Positions 53,132-61,269 of a stretch of DNA of 64,000 nucleotides are shown in pieces. The position numbers were made by a program, and so were the translations under genes. The first letter of the stretch is position 1, and each line of letters begins with the position of its first letter. The notes under the pieces were generated by a model. That model ran no database searches. It was not told the origin of the DNA and worked only from the letters and a program-made list of their open reading frames with translations. The stretch comes from Opitutaceae bacterium (GTDB taxonomy: Bacteria > Verrucomicrobiota > Verrucomicrobiia > Opitutales > Opitutaceae). The DNA lies in NCBI GenBank assembly GCA_041395105.1, contig JAWLBB010000005.1, positions 124,001 through 188,000 on the forward strand, given 5' to 3'.

Positions 53132-54192
53132 TGGATTCGGCCCGCTTTATCGTAAAACGTTTTGCCAGCCAAAAGTACACTGCTGTATTCAATCCGAATT
53201 CCGGCTTTTTTGCCCGGATTGAAGACGCTAACACGGAAGAACCTTTCTGGTCTCACCACGGGCCTGAGCTCTTGGATATTGCGATCACTAATTGGTGCGA
53301 CAAAGGCTGCTCATTTTGTTACCGCAAGTCTGATCGACTAGGAACTCACATGGCGTTGTCCGACTTCTATGAGATTCTCAGGCAAGCTAGAGAACTGCAC
53401 GTCTTCCAGATAGCACTTGGAGGAGGGAATCCCAATCAGCACCCCGATTTTGAGGAGTTCCTGAGGCTATCTCGAGTGGAGTTTGGAATTGTCCCGAATT
53501 ATACGACAAACGGACGCGGTCTCTCTGGAAGCGTCGTTCAAAGCACCGCGGATTATTGTGGAGCCGTAGCCGTGAGTGCATACCCTCCATACACGGAGAC
53601 TTCGGAAGCTGTGTCCTTGCTGACGGAGCATGGGATTAGCACGAATATCCACTTTTTGCTGACGAGTAAGTCGATTGATACAGCGATCGAATGGCTGCAA
53701 GACCCGCCTGAATTTTTAGAGAAAGCGAATGCGATTGTCTTCCTTAACTACAAACCTATCGGTAGAAATCCAGATACGAACTTGCTTTTGAATCGGAGCC
53801 CAAAGCTTTCGGAGTTCTTTGAGTCGGCGACCAGCAAGCGCTATCCGTTTAGGATAGGTTTTGATACTTGCTGTATTACGGGTCTAGCACGGCTTGGAAA
53901 ATCTCCCGAAGTGTGCCTAGAAGGCTGCGATGCCGGTCGATTTTCGTTATTCATTTCTGAGACGCTGGAGGTCTACCCATGTTCTTTTATGGTTGAGACA
54001 CAGAACAAGGGAGTTTCGCTTAGAAATAGCTCCATGGCGGATATCTGGCGGCAACACAGATCTCTTGTAGAATTCCGTAGTAAGCACAGGGGATCTGGAT
54101 GTTCGACTTGCTCGACACCGAAACTCTGCCTCTCCGGGTGTCCTCTTTTTCCGGAAATGAACCTTTGTCCTGAGAATTGTTGCAATAGTTGA
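53131..54192 (+). CDS. Radical SAM/SPASM-like enzyme
   Basis: This 353-residue protein has the radical SAM cluster motif Cys56-x3-Cys60-x2-Cys63 (NWCDKGCSFCYRK) and a GGGNPNQHPDF block in place of the usual GGGEP. Toward the C-terminus are many cysteines in SPASM-like order (CDAGRFSLF, VYPCSFM, GCSTCS, LCLSGCPLF, CPENC), expected to hold one or more auxiliary Fe-S clusters. Such enzymes modify peptides. The ATG at 53131, just at the preceding stop, is preferred over TTG at 53119. It is the last gene of the coupled operon and ends 288 bases before attachment core 2. Confidence 0.9.
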   Translation: MDSARFIVKRFASQKYTAVFNPNSGFFARIEDANTEEPFWSHHGPELLDIAITNWCDKGCSFCYRKSDRLGTHMALSDFYEILRQARELHVFQIALGGGNPNQHPDFEEFLRLSRVEFGIVPNYTTNGRGLSGSVVQSTADYCGAVAVSAYPPYTETSEAVSLLTEHGISTNIHFLLTSKSIDTAIEWLQDPPEFLEKANAIVFLNYKPIGRNPDTNLLLNRSPKLSEFFESATSKRYPFRIGFDTCCITGLARLGKSPEVCLEGCDAGRFSLFISETLEVYPCSFMVETQNKGVSLRNSSMADIWRQHRSLVEFRSKHRGSGCSTCSTPKLCLSGCPLFPEMNLCPENCCNS

Positions 54193-54334
54193 GCGTGAAT
54201 TGCCTTGCTTCTGACTATCTGATTTGGCGATCGCCCCGGTCCATTTTTGGGGGAGCGCCTCAAGCCTCATTGTTTCGGATTCATTTTGTGGTGGCGGAAT
54301 TCGTACTTTCAAGAAAGGTCGTCGGTCGTACTAA

Positions 54335-54479
54335 GTAACCCGGAGAGTAACCCAACCGAGAAATTTGGGCTAATTCAGGATGATTCCAGAAGTAACAGAT
54401 TCCCAGCAAATCGTTGATCGACATAACGCAACGAACTTGGGTAAACTCAGGAATATTCCGGAAAGACAGCTGGTTCAAA
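54335..54479. repeat. Right-end sequence of module 1 (about 145 bp)
   Basis: It is nearly identical to 56731-56874, with about a dozen differences. It begins with two GTAACC repeats (AAGTAACCC and GAGAGTAACCC) and ends at attachment core 2. The right end is therefore a shared recombination end. Confidence 0.85.
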
Positions 54480-54517
54480 TTAGGAAACCGCGGTTCTATC
54501 CATTGAACTATGGGGAC
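54480..54517. repeat. Attachment core 2
   Basis: It is identical to the 38-bp tRNA-Arg core 1. It lacks the tRNA 3' half, so it is not a tRNA gene. Confidence 0.92.
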
Positions 54518-54736
54518 TTCCGATTTGGGCTGAACGAAAGGACATTTCGAATCATCCGCCGTCTCGGGTCAAGAGCGAGAATTCTGGTGAAGGGATGGAA
54601 GAACCACCTAAAGGGAGAGTTCACGGATACGTCCAGTTCAACTCACCGACGAGGGTGCTCAGAAAGAGGCCATTCACCAAATGGCAAATACCTATCCGTC
54701 GGAATGAAACTCCGCAACTGATCGCCTATCGAACCC
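54518..54736. other. Left end of module 2, no gene
   Basis: The first bases after the core resemble those after core 4 (GGACATTTCG then GGGTCAAGA). Nothing else is seen. Confidence 0.4.
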
Positions 54737-56467
54737 CTACTCCAGAGCCGCCAATTCGTCGCGGAGCATCTGTACGAGCGGCCGAACGGTATCCGCTGAG
54801 AAGTCAAACTTACATCCTGCTGCTTCGAACAGTTCGGGCAACGGACGTGAACCACCTAGTGCTAAAGCGTCGCGATACCGCCCCACTGCGTCGACACGAT
54901 CTTTCCTTGAATTCGCCCACACCTGCATAGCGCCGAGTTGTGCGATTCCGTATTCCACACCGTAAAACGGATAGGAAAATATGTGCAACATACGATGCCA
55001 AGCAAACCGCCTCACACCTTCGCAGCCATCCCAAGAAACATCGCCGCCAAATCGTTTTGCGATACGGATCCACGCATTGCCGCGTTGTTTCTGCGTGTGA
55101 TTCTTGTGTGTATAGACCCAATGCTGAAACGCATCGATCCTAGCAACTACAGGTAATATCGCGACTATGGACTGAAGATTTCTGATCTGCGCGCGTTTTG
55201 CATCGGCCTCCCCGTAAAATGCATCAAGGTAATCGCCGCCGAGAAGTTCCATTGCCATTGAAGCAACCTCACAGAATTCGATCGGTACTTGCCTATATTT
55301 GTAAATGTCCTCGCCACGGGCGGCCAGGACGTGAAAGGCGTGACCGGCTTCGTGCAATAGCGTGCTCACGTCACGCTGCATCCCGACTGCGTTCATGAAG
55401 ATGAACGGCATACGCGCCTCGCTCAAGGTTGATTGATAGCCACCCGGCCTCTTCCGTTTCCGACTTTCGAGGTCCAGCGTTTTTCTCTCACGCATCAGCC
55501 GGAAATATTCCCCTAGCTCTTCATCGACCTTATCGAATATCTTCTGAGCGCCATCGAGCAATTCGTTGACAGTCTCAAACGGTCGCAACGGCACCTGATT
55601 CAACGGATCAACGGACATGTCCCAAGGGCGCATTGTTTCTAGGCCCAATTGCTCCTTCCGCTTCGCCTGCAAATCCTTCAACAGTGGAACGAATTCACCT
55701 TCTACCGCATCGTGAAACGCTTCGCAATCTTCAGGCGTGTAGTCGAAGCGTCGACGCAATTTAAAGGCGTAATCGCGGAAATTGCGAAACCCTGCGTTCG
55801 CCGCAATTTCCTGCCGTAGCCGAATCAGGTTGTCGAATATGTCCTCGAATTCTTCCTTCTCTTGCAAGGAACGTTTTGCTGTCAACTCCCAAGCCTCCTG
55901 TCGAACCACCCGATCCGGTTCCTCTAGAAAGCGAGCCATTTGCATCACTGTTCTTTCCTCACCCCGAAACTCAACCGTAAGAGCGCTCAGATTCTTCTGA
56001 TACTGTTGACTCTGTTTTGACTCCTCTGTTTCCAGCGGCACATTCTCTTCTCGAAATAGTTCCACCGATTGAACAATATCGCGATCATAGACGAAGTATC
56101 GCTTCCGCGGTAATTCGCTTCGGCTCGGGTGATTAAGAAATGCCTTTTGGAGCCGGAATTGCCGCGACTTCAGCTGTGGCTCGATTTCAACTAGGAAGTG
56201 CAGATAGGCTTTCTCGGCATCTGTATCGTCCGTGTGGCAACTCATCGCGATGTAGCGAATAGTCGATTCCTGAGCCAATGCCGCGGACAGTTCGCCCGTG
56301 TCGAGAATCCACTGTTCCAGTGCGGCCACGTCGCTGGCGTCACTGAGGCGCTGTTCCAGTTGGTCGAATAACGGTTCGATCTGTGACCATTGACCCAGGT
56401 CAACGTCGCTGGGAACGAATTCTCTGGGCTTGAACGGATCCAGTTTCCCAAACGGCAACAGACTCAT
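54737..56467 (-). CDS. M3-family zinc oligopeptidase (oligoendopeptidase F-like)
   Basis: This 576-residue protein has the zinc motif His372-Glu-Ala-Gly-His376 (LLHEAGHAFHVL) and a downstream glutamate near position 400 (FCEVASMAMELLGG) as the third ligand. The N-terminus KPREFVPSDVDLGQW is typical of this peptidase clade. The chosen ATG (56467) fits that clade; an upstream ATG at 56566 would add 33 unrelated residues. It probably degrades short peptides in the cytoplasm. It is unusual as sole cargo of an att-flanked module; a defence or toxin-immunity role is only a guess. Confidence 0.85.
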   Translation of the reverse strand: MSLLPFGKLDPFKPREFVPSDVDLGQWSQIEPLFDQLEQRLSDASDVAALEQWILDTGELSAALAQESTIRYIAMSCHTDDTDAEKAYLHFLVEIEPQLKSRQFRLQKAFLNHPSRSELPRKRYFVYDRDIVQSVELFREENVPLETEESKQSQQYQKNLSALTVEFRGEERTVMQMARFLEEPDRVVRQEAWELTAKRSLQEKEEFEDIFDNLIRLRQEIAANAGFRNFRDYAFKLRRRFDYTPEDCEAFHDAVEGEFVPLLKDLQAKRKEQLGLETMRPWDMSVDPLNQVPLRPFETVNELLDGAQKIFDKVDEELGEYFRLMRERKTLDLESRKRKRPGGYQSTLSEARMPFIFMNAVGMQRDVSTLLHEAGHAFHVLAARGEDIYKYRQVPIEFCEVASMAMELLGGDYLDAFYGEADAKRAQIRNLQSIVAILPVVARIDAFQHWVYTHKNHTQKQRGNAWIRIAKRFGGDVSWDGCEGVRRFAWHRMLHIFSYPFYGVEYGIAQLGAMQVWANSRKDRVDAVGRYRDALALGGSRPLPELFEAAGCKFDFSADTVRPLVQMLRDELAALE

Positions 56468-56730
56468 GTAGTCTAGGCTGTCAAGAATTCGAGAGAAGCG
56501 GAAGATCATTCTGTCCCACCGTTCGCATCTACTGAGATTGAGAACCTTCCGAAAACCGATCCCCATCTTGCATCAGAATCCTCTCAGATTGATTCGGTTT
56601 GGAAGTCAGAATCCGGACCTTAGGACTGCTATCGGTTTTCGATTGGTATTCAGGAACTAATTGCCGCGAAAAATTCGTTTGGATTCGACGATCTACTTCG
56701 AGCGGAATCGGCGTCGTTGCTTCCAGAGTG
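56468..56730. other. Upstream region of the M3 gene
   Basis: No further gene is seen. It should contain the promoter of the minus-strand peptidase. No clear elements were identified. Confidence 0.35.
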
Positions 56731-56874
56731 TAACCGACAGAGTAACCCAGCCGAGAAATTTGGGACAATTCAGGATGATTCCAGAAATAACAGATTCCCA
56801 GCAAATCGTTGATCGACATACCGCAGCGAACTCAGGTAGACTCAGGAACATTCCGGAAAAACAGCTGGTCCAAA
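56731..56874. repeat. Right-end sequence of module 2 (about 144 bp)
   Basis: It pairs with 54335-54479. It begins with GTGTAACC and CAGAGTAACCC in tandem. Confidence 0.85.
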
Positions 56875-56912
56875 TTAGGAAACCGCGGTTCTATCCATTG
56901 AACTATGGGGAC
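56875..56912. repeat. Attachment core 3
   Basis: It is identical to the other three 38-bp cores. Confidence 0.92.
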
Positions 56913-57807
56913 CCTGCCATCCAAGAGGAAGGGGCATTTCTGGGGAATCCCGGGTCTTCAGTCAAGGTTGGGGTCGGTGGCTTCTCAACCGAACGACGGT
57001 CGGGTCCGTTTGGGCTTCAGACAGTGAACCAACATCTGTAGACGATCCGATCCAAACCCGCTGTATGCCAAAATCCTGGGGCCGGCCCCTCTATGCCGTC
57101 CTTCCAATCGTCACGAAGGTTCCTGAAGCCGCGCACAAAGAAGCCATCGGATAACCTGTCCCCCGAAAGCTGGACATCGCAATTGTTAGTCTGGCCAAGT
57201 TCGATCGGGCACCTAGAAAGGCGTCCGAAAGCATCCAAAGGACCCGGCAGGTGAAATTGGGTCAATACGGAGAGGTAAAGTCACTCTCCTGATTGTCGTG
57301 AGGCAGTGCACTCCACGCCCATTCCGGAAGATCACGCAGTTGCTCCTCAGTCCCCTAGCAACACCCATGCGCAACCACTCCTCAACCACTTCTTCAAGAC
57401 GGAGTGACGACTCTCGATGCGGGCTTGGCGAACCGTCTGGCAACACGCGAGAGCACTAAATAGGGTCAGCGTTTTACTTTTGCGTATTGACCCCTTTCCG
57501 CCGCCCAGAATTGCAGCCTGTGAGCCTAGCAAAGGAATTCATGGCTAGTTCAGCTTCGAACCATTTGGTCATTCGATAGTTACGCAGTTACGAGCAGTCC
57601 CCAACTTTGATGAATTCGTAGCCAACTTGCTCTAAAATGCGAGCCCAGACCTAAACAAACCTAAAAAAAACAGGCTTTATTTTTAAATAGTCGTCGCAAT
57701 TTTGTACTAATTTGTTTTTCTTTTTCACAAATTAAAAAAATCAGGTGATTTTTTTGAAATTGTCGGAGAAACTAAAAGCAGATGATTTTTCTGTCGTACG
57801 AATCTGA
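56913..57807. other. Long non-coding left part of module 3
   Basis: About 900 bases without a convincing gene. It holds GGGTCAATACGGAGAGGTAA near 57259 and an inverse-like GCGTATTGACCCC at 57481-57494, fragments also seen at 62289. The last 150 bases, before Fic, are very AT-rich with several A/T runs and probably carry its promoter. Confidence 0.5.
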
Positions 57808-58959
57808 ATGAAAGCCACAGACCTGAAAGAAACAGCTGCTGGAAAGGCTGTGCAGACAATCCGCGGATTTCTGGCATTTGTACCAGCCCAATTGCCCCCA
57901 AACCTTAGCTTCGACGCCGAAACCGTGATGCGGCTCTCAGAGGCTGATACCGCACTTGCTGAGTTATCGGGACTGGGGCGAATCTTGCCAAATCCACACC
58001 TGCTTATCGCCCCCTTGATTCGCCGAGAAGCGGTTCTCTCCTCAAGAATCGAAGGAACCCAAACGAGTTTCGAACAGCTACTCGAAGCGGAGGCCAGTGA
58101 TGAAAATCCCAAACCGGACGACAAGAACACAGATTTGCGCGAAGTTCGCAATTACGTCCTCGCATTGGAGTATGGCCTAAAACGCCTACCCGAGCTTCCT
58201 TTGTCACTACGTATGGTCAGGGAGTTGCATGAAAAACTGATGCAAAACGTCAGAGGTGACACGGCGACCCCTGGACAATTCAGGCGGGATCAGAACTGGA
58301 TTGGCGCCCCAGGAAGCACACCTGCTTCGGCCCGTTACGTTCCACCACCGGCAGATGAAATGGACACGCTGCTGAACAACTGGGAAAGCTACCTGCACGA
58401 TCGCGACACTTTACCAGTGCTGGTCCAATGTGCGATTATGCATCAACAGTTTGAAGCGCTTCACCCTTTTCTTGACGGAAACGGACGAGTCGGACGGTTG
58501 CTCATTACCTTGTTCTTGGTCGAGCGAGGTCGGTTGAGTCAACCATTGTTGTATCTGTCGGACTTCTTCGAGCGGAATCGCACGGCATACTACGATCAAC
58601 TGCTTAGGGTCAGCACAGAAGGCGCTTGGATCGACTGGATCAGATACTTTCTGGTAGGCGTAAGGGACACTTCAATCGATTCATCGACCCGCGCCAAAAG
58701 ACTTCTCGAAATGCGCGAAAACTTGAGGCAGGAAGTCCCCGAAGCCTCGCTGCTTGTCGATCAACTGTTCGTCAACCCATTTACCACAAACCAACGCGCC
58801 GCCAAGGCCATGGGAGTGACCGTTCCTACAGCTACGAAAGCCATAAAGAAGCTCGAATCAATCGGGTACCTTGTCGAGACATCAGGCCGGCAGTGGGGGA
58901 AGACCTACCTCGCTAAGCAGATTATGGATGCCCTAAACGAGCCCGTGCGAAAGGACTGA
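57808..58959 (+). CDS. Fic-domain AMP-transferase with N-terminal inhibitory motif
   Basis: This 383-residue protein has the active motif His219-Pro-Phe-Leu-Asp-Gly-Asn-Gly-Arg (residues 219-227). The inhibitory helix motif [S/T]xxxE[G/N] is present as Ser78-Ser-Arg-Ile-Glu82-Gly83, so it is a class II Fic protein that holds itself in check. A C-terminal winged helix (residues about 320-370, TTNQRAAKAMGVTVPTATKA) may bind DNA. Fic enzymes attach AMP or related groups to target proteins. It needs no separate antitoxin. The target is unknown. Confidence 0.88.
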   Translation: MKATDLKETAAGKAVQTIRGFLAFVPAQLPPNLSFDAETVMRLSEADTALAELSGLGRILPNPHLLIAPLIRREAVLSSRIEGTQTSFEQLLEAEASDENPKPDDKNTDLREVRNYVLALEYGLKRLPELPLSLRMVRELHEKLMQNVRGDTATPGQFRRDQNWIGAPGSTPASARYVPPPADEMDTLLNNWESYLHDRDTLPVLVQCAIMHQQFEALHPFLDGNGRVGRLLITLFLVERGRLSQPLLYLSDFFERNRTAYYDQLLRVSTEGAWIDWIRYFLVGVRDTSIDSSTRAKRLLEMRENLRQEVPEASLLVDQLFVNPFTTNQRAAKAMGVTVPTATKAIKKLESIGYLVETSGRQWGKTYLAKQIMDALNEPVRKD

Positions 58960-58994
58960 TAGATCTAGCACGAGATTATTTCGTGCCGACGCTA

Positions 58995-59016
58995 GAGTGT
59001 AATCATGAGTGTCACC
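58995..59016. repeat. Tandem recombinase-arm-like repeats at the right end of module 3
   Basis: GAGTGTAATC and GAGTGTCACC occur 12 bases apart, 128 bases before core 4, similar to the pairs at the other module ends. Confidence 0.5.
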
Positions 59017-59144
59017 CTATAGCAAAACTCCAGGTGACTCCGGGGAATGTGAGAGGCCCGTTTTTGGTCGCGGAGTCGCGGATACTGAACTAAGGACTAT
59101 GGCTGACTCCTCGGGATGGCTCAGGCCGATTGGGCAGCACCAGT

Positions 59145-59182
59145 TTAGGAAACCGCGGTTCTATCCATTGAACTATGGGGAC
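59145..59182. repeat. Attachment core 4 (island right end)
   Basis: It is identical to the other cores. It is followed by the DNA that was presumably just upstream of the tRNA before any integration. Confidence 0.92.
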
Positions 59183-59213
59183 CCTGCCTCTTGCGGGCGT
59201 AGCGGACATTTCG

Positions 59214-59250
59214 GGCCAATCCGGATCTTGGGTCAAGATCCGGATTGGCC
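59214..59250. repeat. Perfect 17-bp hairpin next to core 4
   Basis: GGCCAATCCGGATCTTG and CAAGATCCGGATTGGCC flank the loop GGT. It sits 32 bases from the old 5' end of the tRNA. It could be a terminator that insulated the tRNA, although no T-run is visible. Confidence 0.6.
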
Positions 59251-59565
59251 AATAGACACGGCGGAACGTCTTCAGCCAGATAACGACTCAAGCCCGGACA
59301 GGAAAACACGGTCCCGCTCATCAGGGTAATCAAAACCAAGGGCCGCCCCCTTTGTTCCCTGCGCGGGCTTGCAGAGCCCGACGCAGTCTGCAAGAAACCA
59401 CCCTGCAGAATGCCCCGGTTCCGGTCTTCCTCCGGTCTCCCGTCGCCCGGGCCTTCCAGAAAGCCAACATCAACCGGCGGAAACTGTCTGACTCTCTCCG
59501 GGCCAACTGATCGGGTCCAACCAGGCCCTCTCCGTTTTGAACATCGGTGGGCAGGATAAAGGCCT
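59251..59565. other. Intergenic DNA after the island
   Basis: About 315 bases with no gene, RNA or repeat that I can identify. Confidence 0.4.
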
Positions 59566-60063
59566 ATGCCGGAAATACTCAGAGCCCCTGAACTCTCCGC
59601 AGATGACATCCCCGAACTGGATGCTCTGTTCAGGATCTGTTTCGGTGGCATGGCGTTCACAGCCGGTCCACCCGCCGACCTCAGGGCCATCCACAGGGTC
59701 GGCTCACGGATCGCTGCTTATGCTGCCGTCTCCCTTCGGCGAATAGCTCTGCAAGGATGTCAACGCGAGACGGCTATCCTCGGTCTGGTGTGTGTTGATC
59801 CGCAATTCCGCGGCAGGAAATTGGGCCATGAGGTCATTGCTGCACTGCAGGCAGCCATTCCCCTGCCCTTCATGCTCAACTGCGGAGCGCCTCTGGTCAG
59901 TTACTACAATGCCATCGGATATCGCAAGATATCAGACCGGGCTTCCTATACCCGATCGGGCGGCGTGGTGATCGACAATGATCCAGTCATGCTCAATCCG
60001 AACGGTCAGCAAGCCGCAGCCGTCATGCAATCAGCCCCCGTCTACCTTGGTAGGGACTTTTGA
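59566..60063 (+). CDS. GNAT-family N-acetyltransferase
   Basis: This 165-residue protein has the acetyl-CoA-binding segment VCVDPQFRGRKLGHEVI (Q/R-x-x-G-x-G/A pattern at about residues 86-101) and LVSYYNAIGYRK near the end, the typical GNAT tail. It acetylates an amine; the substrate is unknown. The stop TGA is followed in frame by 56 more protein-like codons (to 60234), noted separately. Confidence 0.8.
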   Translation: MPEILRAPELSADDIPELDALFRICFGGMAFTAGPPADLRAIHRVGSRIAAYAAVSLRRIALQGCQRETAILGLVCVDPQFRGRKLGHEVIAALQAAIPLPFMLNCGAPLVSYYNAIGYRKISDRASYTRSGGVVIDNDPVMLNPNGQQAAAVMQSAPVYLGRDF

Positions 60064-60234
60064 GAATCTGAAGGCGATCCAACAGGACGCGAGCCACTCA
60101 GCTTTGACGCGGAGGTCACCACTTGGCGTGCCTTCGAAATGCTCCGCCGGAAGATTGCCCGGGGAGGCATGCCGATTGCGATGCTGCCTGCGCCGGCGTT
60201 TCGGCGATCTCGGCAGGAGAGCATCGACTTATGA
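60064..60234 (+). pseudogene. In-frame protein-like extension after the GNAT stop
   Basis: Reading on past TGA gives SFDAEVTTWRAFEMLRRKIA then IAMLPAPAFRRSRQESIDL and a stop. It has no good start codon before 60139. It may be the remainder of a longer gene broken by a stop, or a separate degraded gene. Confidence 0.35.
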
Positions 60235-60258
60235 CGATTGGCCCTTTTCCTGAATCCT

Positions 60259-61269
60259 ATGAAGCAATGGCAACTCGGCCGGCAACCCGGCTGGCAAAAC
60301 CTTCAGCTCGTCGAATGCCCTGAGCCCTCGCCCGGCCCGGGCGAGGTGTTGGTGCGGCTGCGGGCAGCGAGCCTGAACTACCGCGACCTGATTGTGGCAA
60401 ATGAGCAGGAACGGTTCACGCCCGGCCGCGTGCCCCTGTCCGACGGCGCGGGCGAAGTCGCGGCTGTCGGCGCGGGCGTCACCCAATGGAGAGTCGGCGA
60501 CCGGGTGGCCGGGACCTTTTTCCGCGACTGGCAGGGCGGTCGTTTCTCGATGAGCTATCACCAGGCGGCGCTGGGCGGTTCGGTGGACGGCGTGCTGCGC
60601 GAGGTGGCGGTTCTTCCACAGCACGGTCTGGTCCGGCTGCCCATCGACTACAGCTACGAGGAAGGGGCGTGTCTGCCGTGCGCCGGGTTGACTGCGTGGA
60701 CAGCGCTGATGACAAGGGGACAATTTCAGCCGGGTGACACTGCGCTGCTTCTTGGAACAGGCGGCGTTTCAATCTGGGGACTGCAGATCGTTGTCGCTGC
60801 CGGTGGACGCGCCATCATCACCTCCTCCAGCGACGAAAAACTCAAACGCGCCGCCACGCTCGGAGCGTGGGCGACGGTGAACTACCGGACCCATCCCGAT
60901 TGGGAAAAGGAAATCCACCGCCTCACCGCAAAGCGCGGCGTGGACCATGTGCTGGAAGTTGGCGGACCACAAACGCTGGGCCAGTCGCTCGCCTGCGTTG
61001 CCGCCGGTGGTCACGTCGGACAAATCGGTGTGCTGACCGGTTTCGACGCCGCGCCCACCACGCTGTTCCCGCTCGTCGCCAAGAATGCCACCATGAGCGG
61101 CATTTACGTCGGCTCGCGGGAAGCCTTTGATCAGTTCATCCGCTTTCTCGAGGCCACGCGGATCAAACCCGTCATGGACCGCGTATTCGATTTCGCCGAC
61201 GCCCGGGCCGCCTACGAACACATGAAGAGCGGCGCACACTTCGGGAAGGTCGTGATTGCCGTCCAATGA
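60259..61269 (+). CDS. Zinc-independent MDR/quinone oxidoreductase-like protein
   Basis: This 336-residue protein has the medium-chain dehydrogenase layout: GEVLVRLRAASLNYRDLI, LSDGAGEVAAVGAGV, and a Rossmann part LLLGTGGVSIWGLQIV. The catalytic zinc cysteine/histidine of alcohol dehydrogenases is replaced (NYRDL), so it is probably an NADPH quinone or enone reductase. A start 21 bases upstream (60238) would add seven residues. It follows the GNAT locus on the same strand. Confidence 0.87.
   Translation: MKQWQLGRQPGWQNLQLVECPEPSPGPGEVLVRLRAASLNYRDLIVANEQERFTPGRVPLSDGAGEVAAVGAGVTQWRVGDRVAGTFFRDWQGGRFSMSYHQAALGGSVDGVLREVAVLPQHGLVRLPIDYSYEEGACLPCAGLTAWTALMTRGQFQPGDTALLLGTGGVSIWGLQIVVAAGGRAIITSSSDEKLKRAATLGAWATVNYRTHPDWEKEIHRLTAKRGVDHVLEVGGPQTLGQSLACVAAGGHVGQIGVLTGFDAAPTTLFPLVAKNATMSGIYVGSREAFDQFIRFLEATRIKPVMDRVFDFADARAAYEHMKSGAHFGKVVIAVQ

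Larger units (their letters stand above)
43434..54517. mobile_element. Module 1: integrative element with integrase, replication genes and defence-like cargo
   Basis: The module is bounded by cores 1 and 2. Its first gene is a tyrosine integrase, 89 bases from the core. An excisionase-like gene, a primase-like gene and a RepA-like ATPase gene follow, and then nuclease, STAND and radical SAM cargo. No capsid, terminase or conjugation genes are visible. It resembles satellites or integrative mini-elements with autonomous replication rather than a prophage. Confidence 0.85.
54480..56912. mobile_element. Module 2: cargo-only element with M3 peptidase
   Basis: Bounded by cores 2 and 3, this 2.4-kb module contains one gene, an M3-family peptidase, and no recombinase. 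Its right end is the same as that of module 1. It is probably mobilised in trans by the module 1 integrase. Confidence 0.75.
56875..59182. mobile_element. Module 3: cargo-only element with Fic protein
   Basis: Bounded by cores 3 and 4, this 2.3-kb module contains only a Fic-domain gene and long non-coding DNA, with a distinctly AT-rich stretch at 57650-57790. Its right end (from 58995) differs in sequence from modules 1 and 2 but keeps the tandem repeats. Confidence 0.75.

Noticed and set aside
53131..54192. Anaerobic sulfatase maturase for the upstream sulfatases
   Set aside because: It is located 50 kb away inside a mobile island, is coupled to a STAND operon, and its GGGNP block and cysteine order differ from what I expect of anSME.
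53131..54192. Prokaryotic viperin
   Set aside because: Viperins lack the long C-terminal SPASM-like cysteine region seen here, and no nucleotide kinase gene lies beside it.
54480..59182. Cores 2, 3 and 4 as extra tRNA genes
   Set aside because: They contain only the 5' half of tRNA-Arg. The T arm and acceptor 3' strand are missing, so they cannot fold as tRNAs.
43472..59182. Prophage
   Set aside because: There are no terminase, portal, capsid or tail genes. The content is integrase, replication and cargo.
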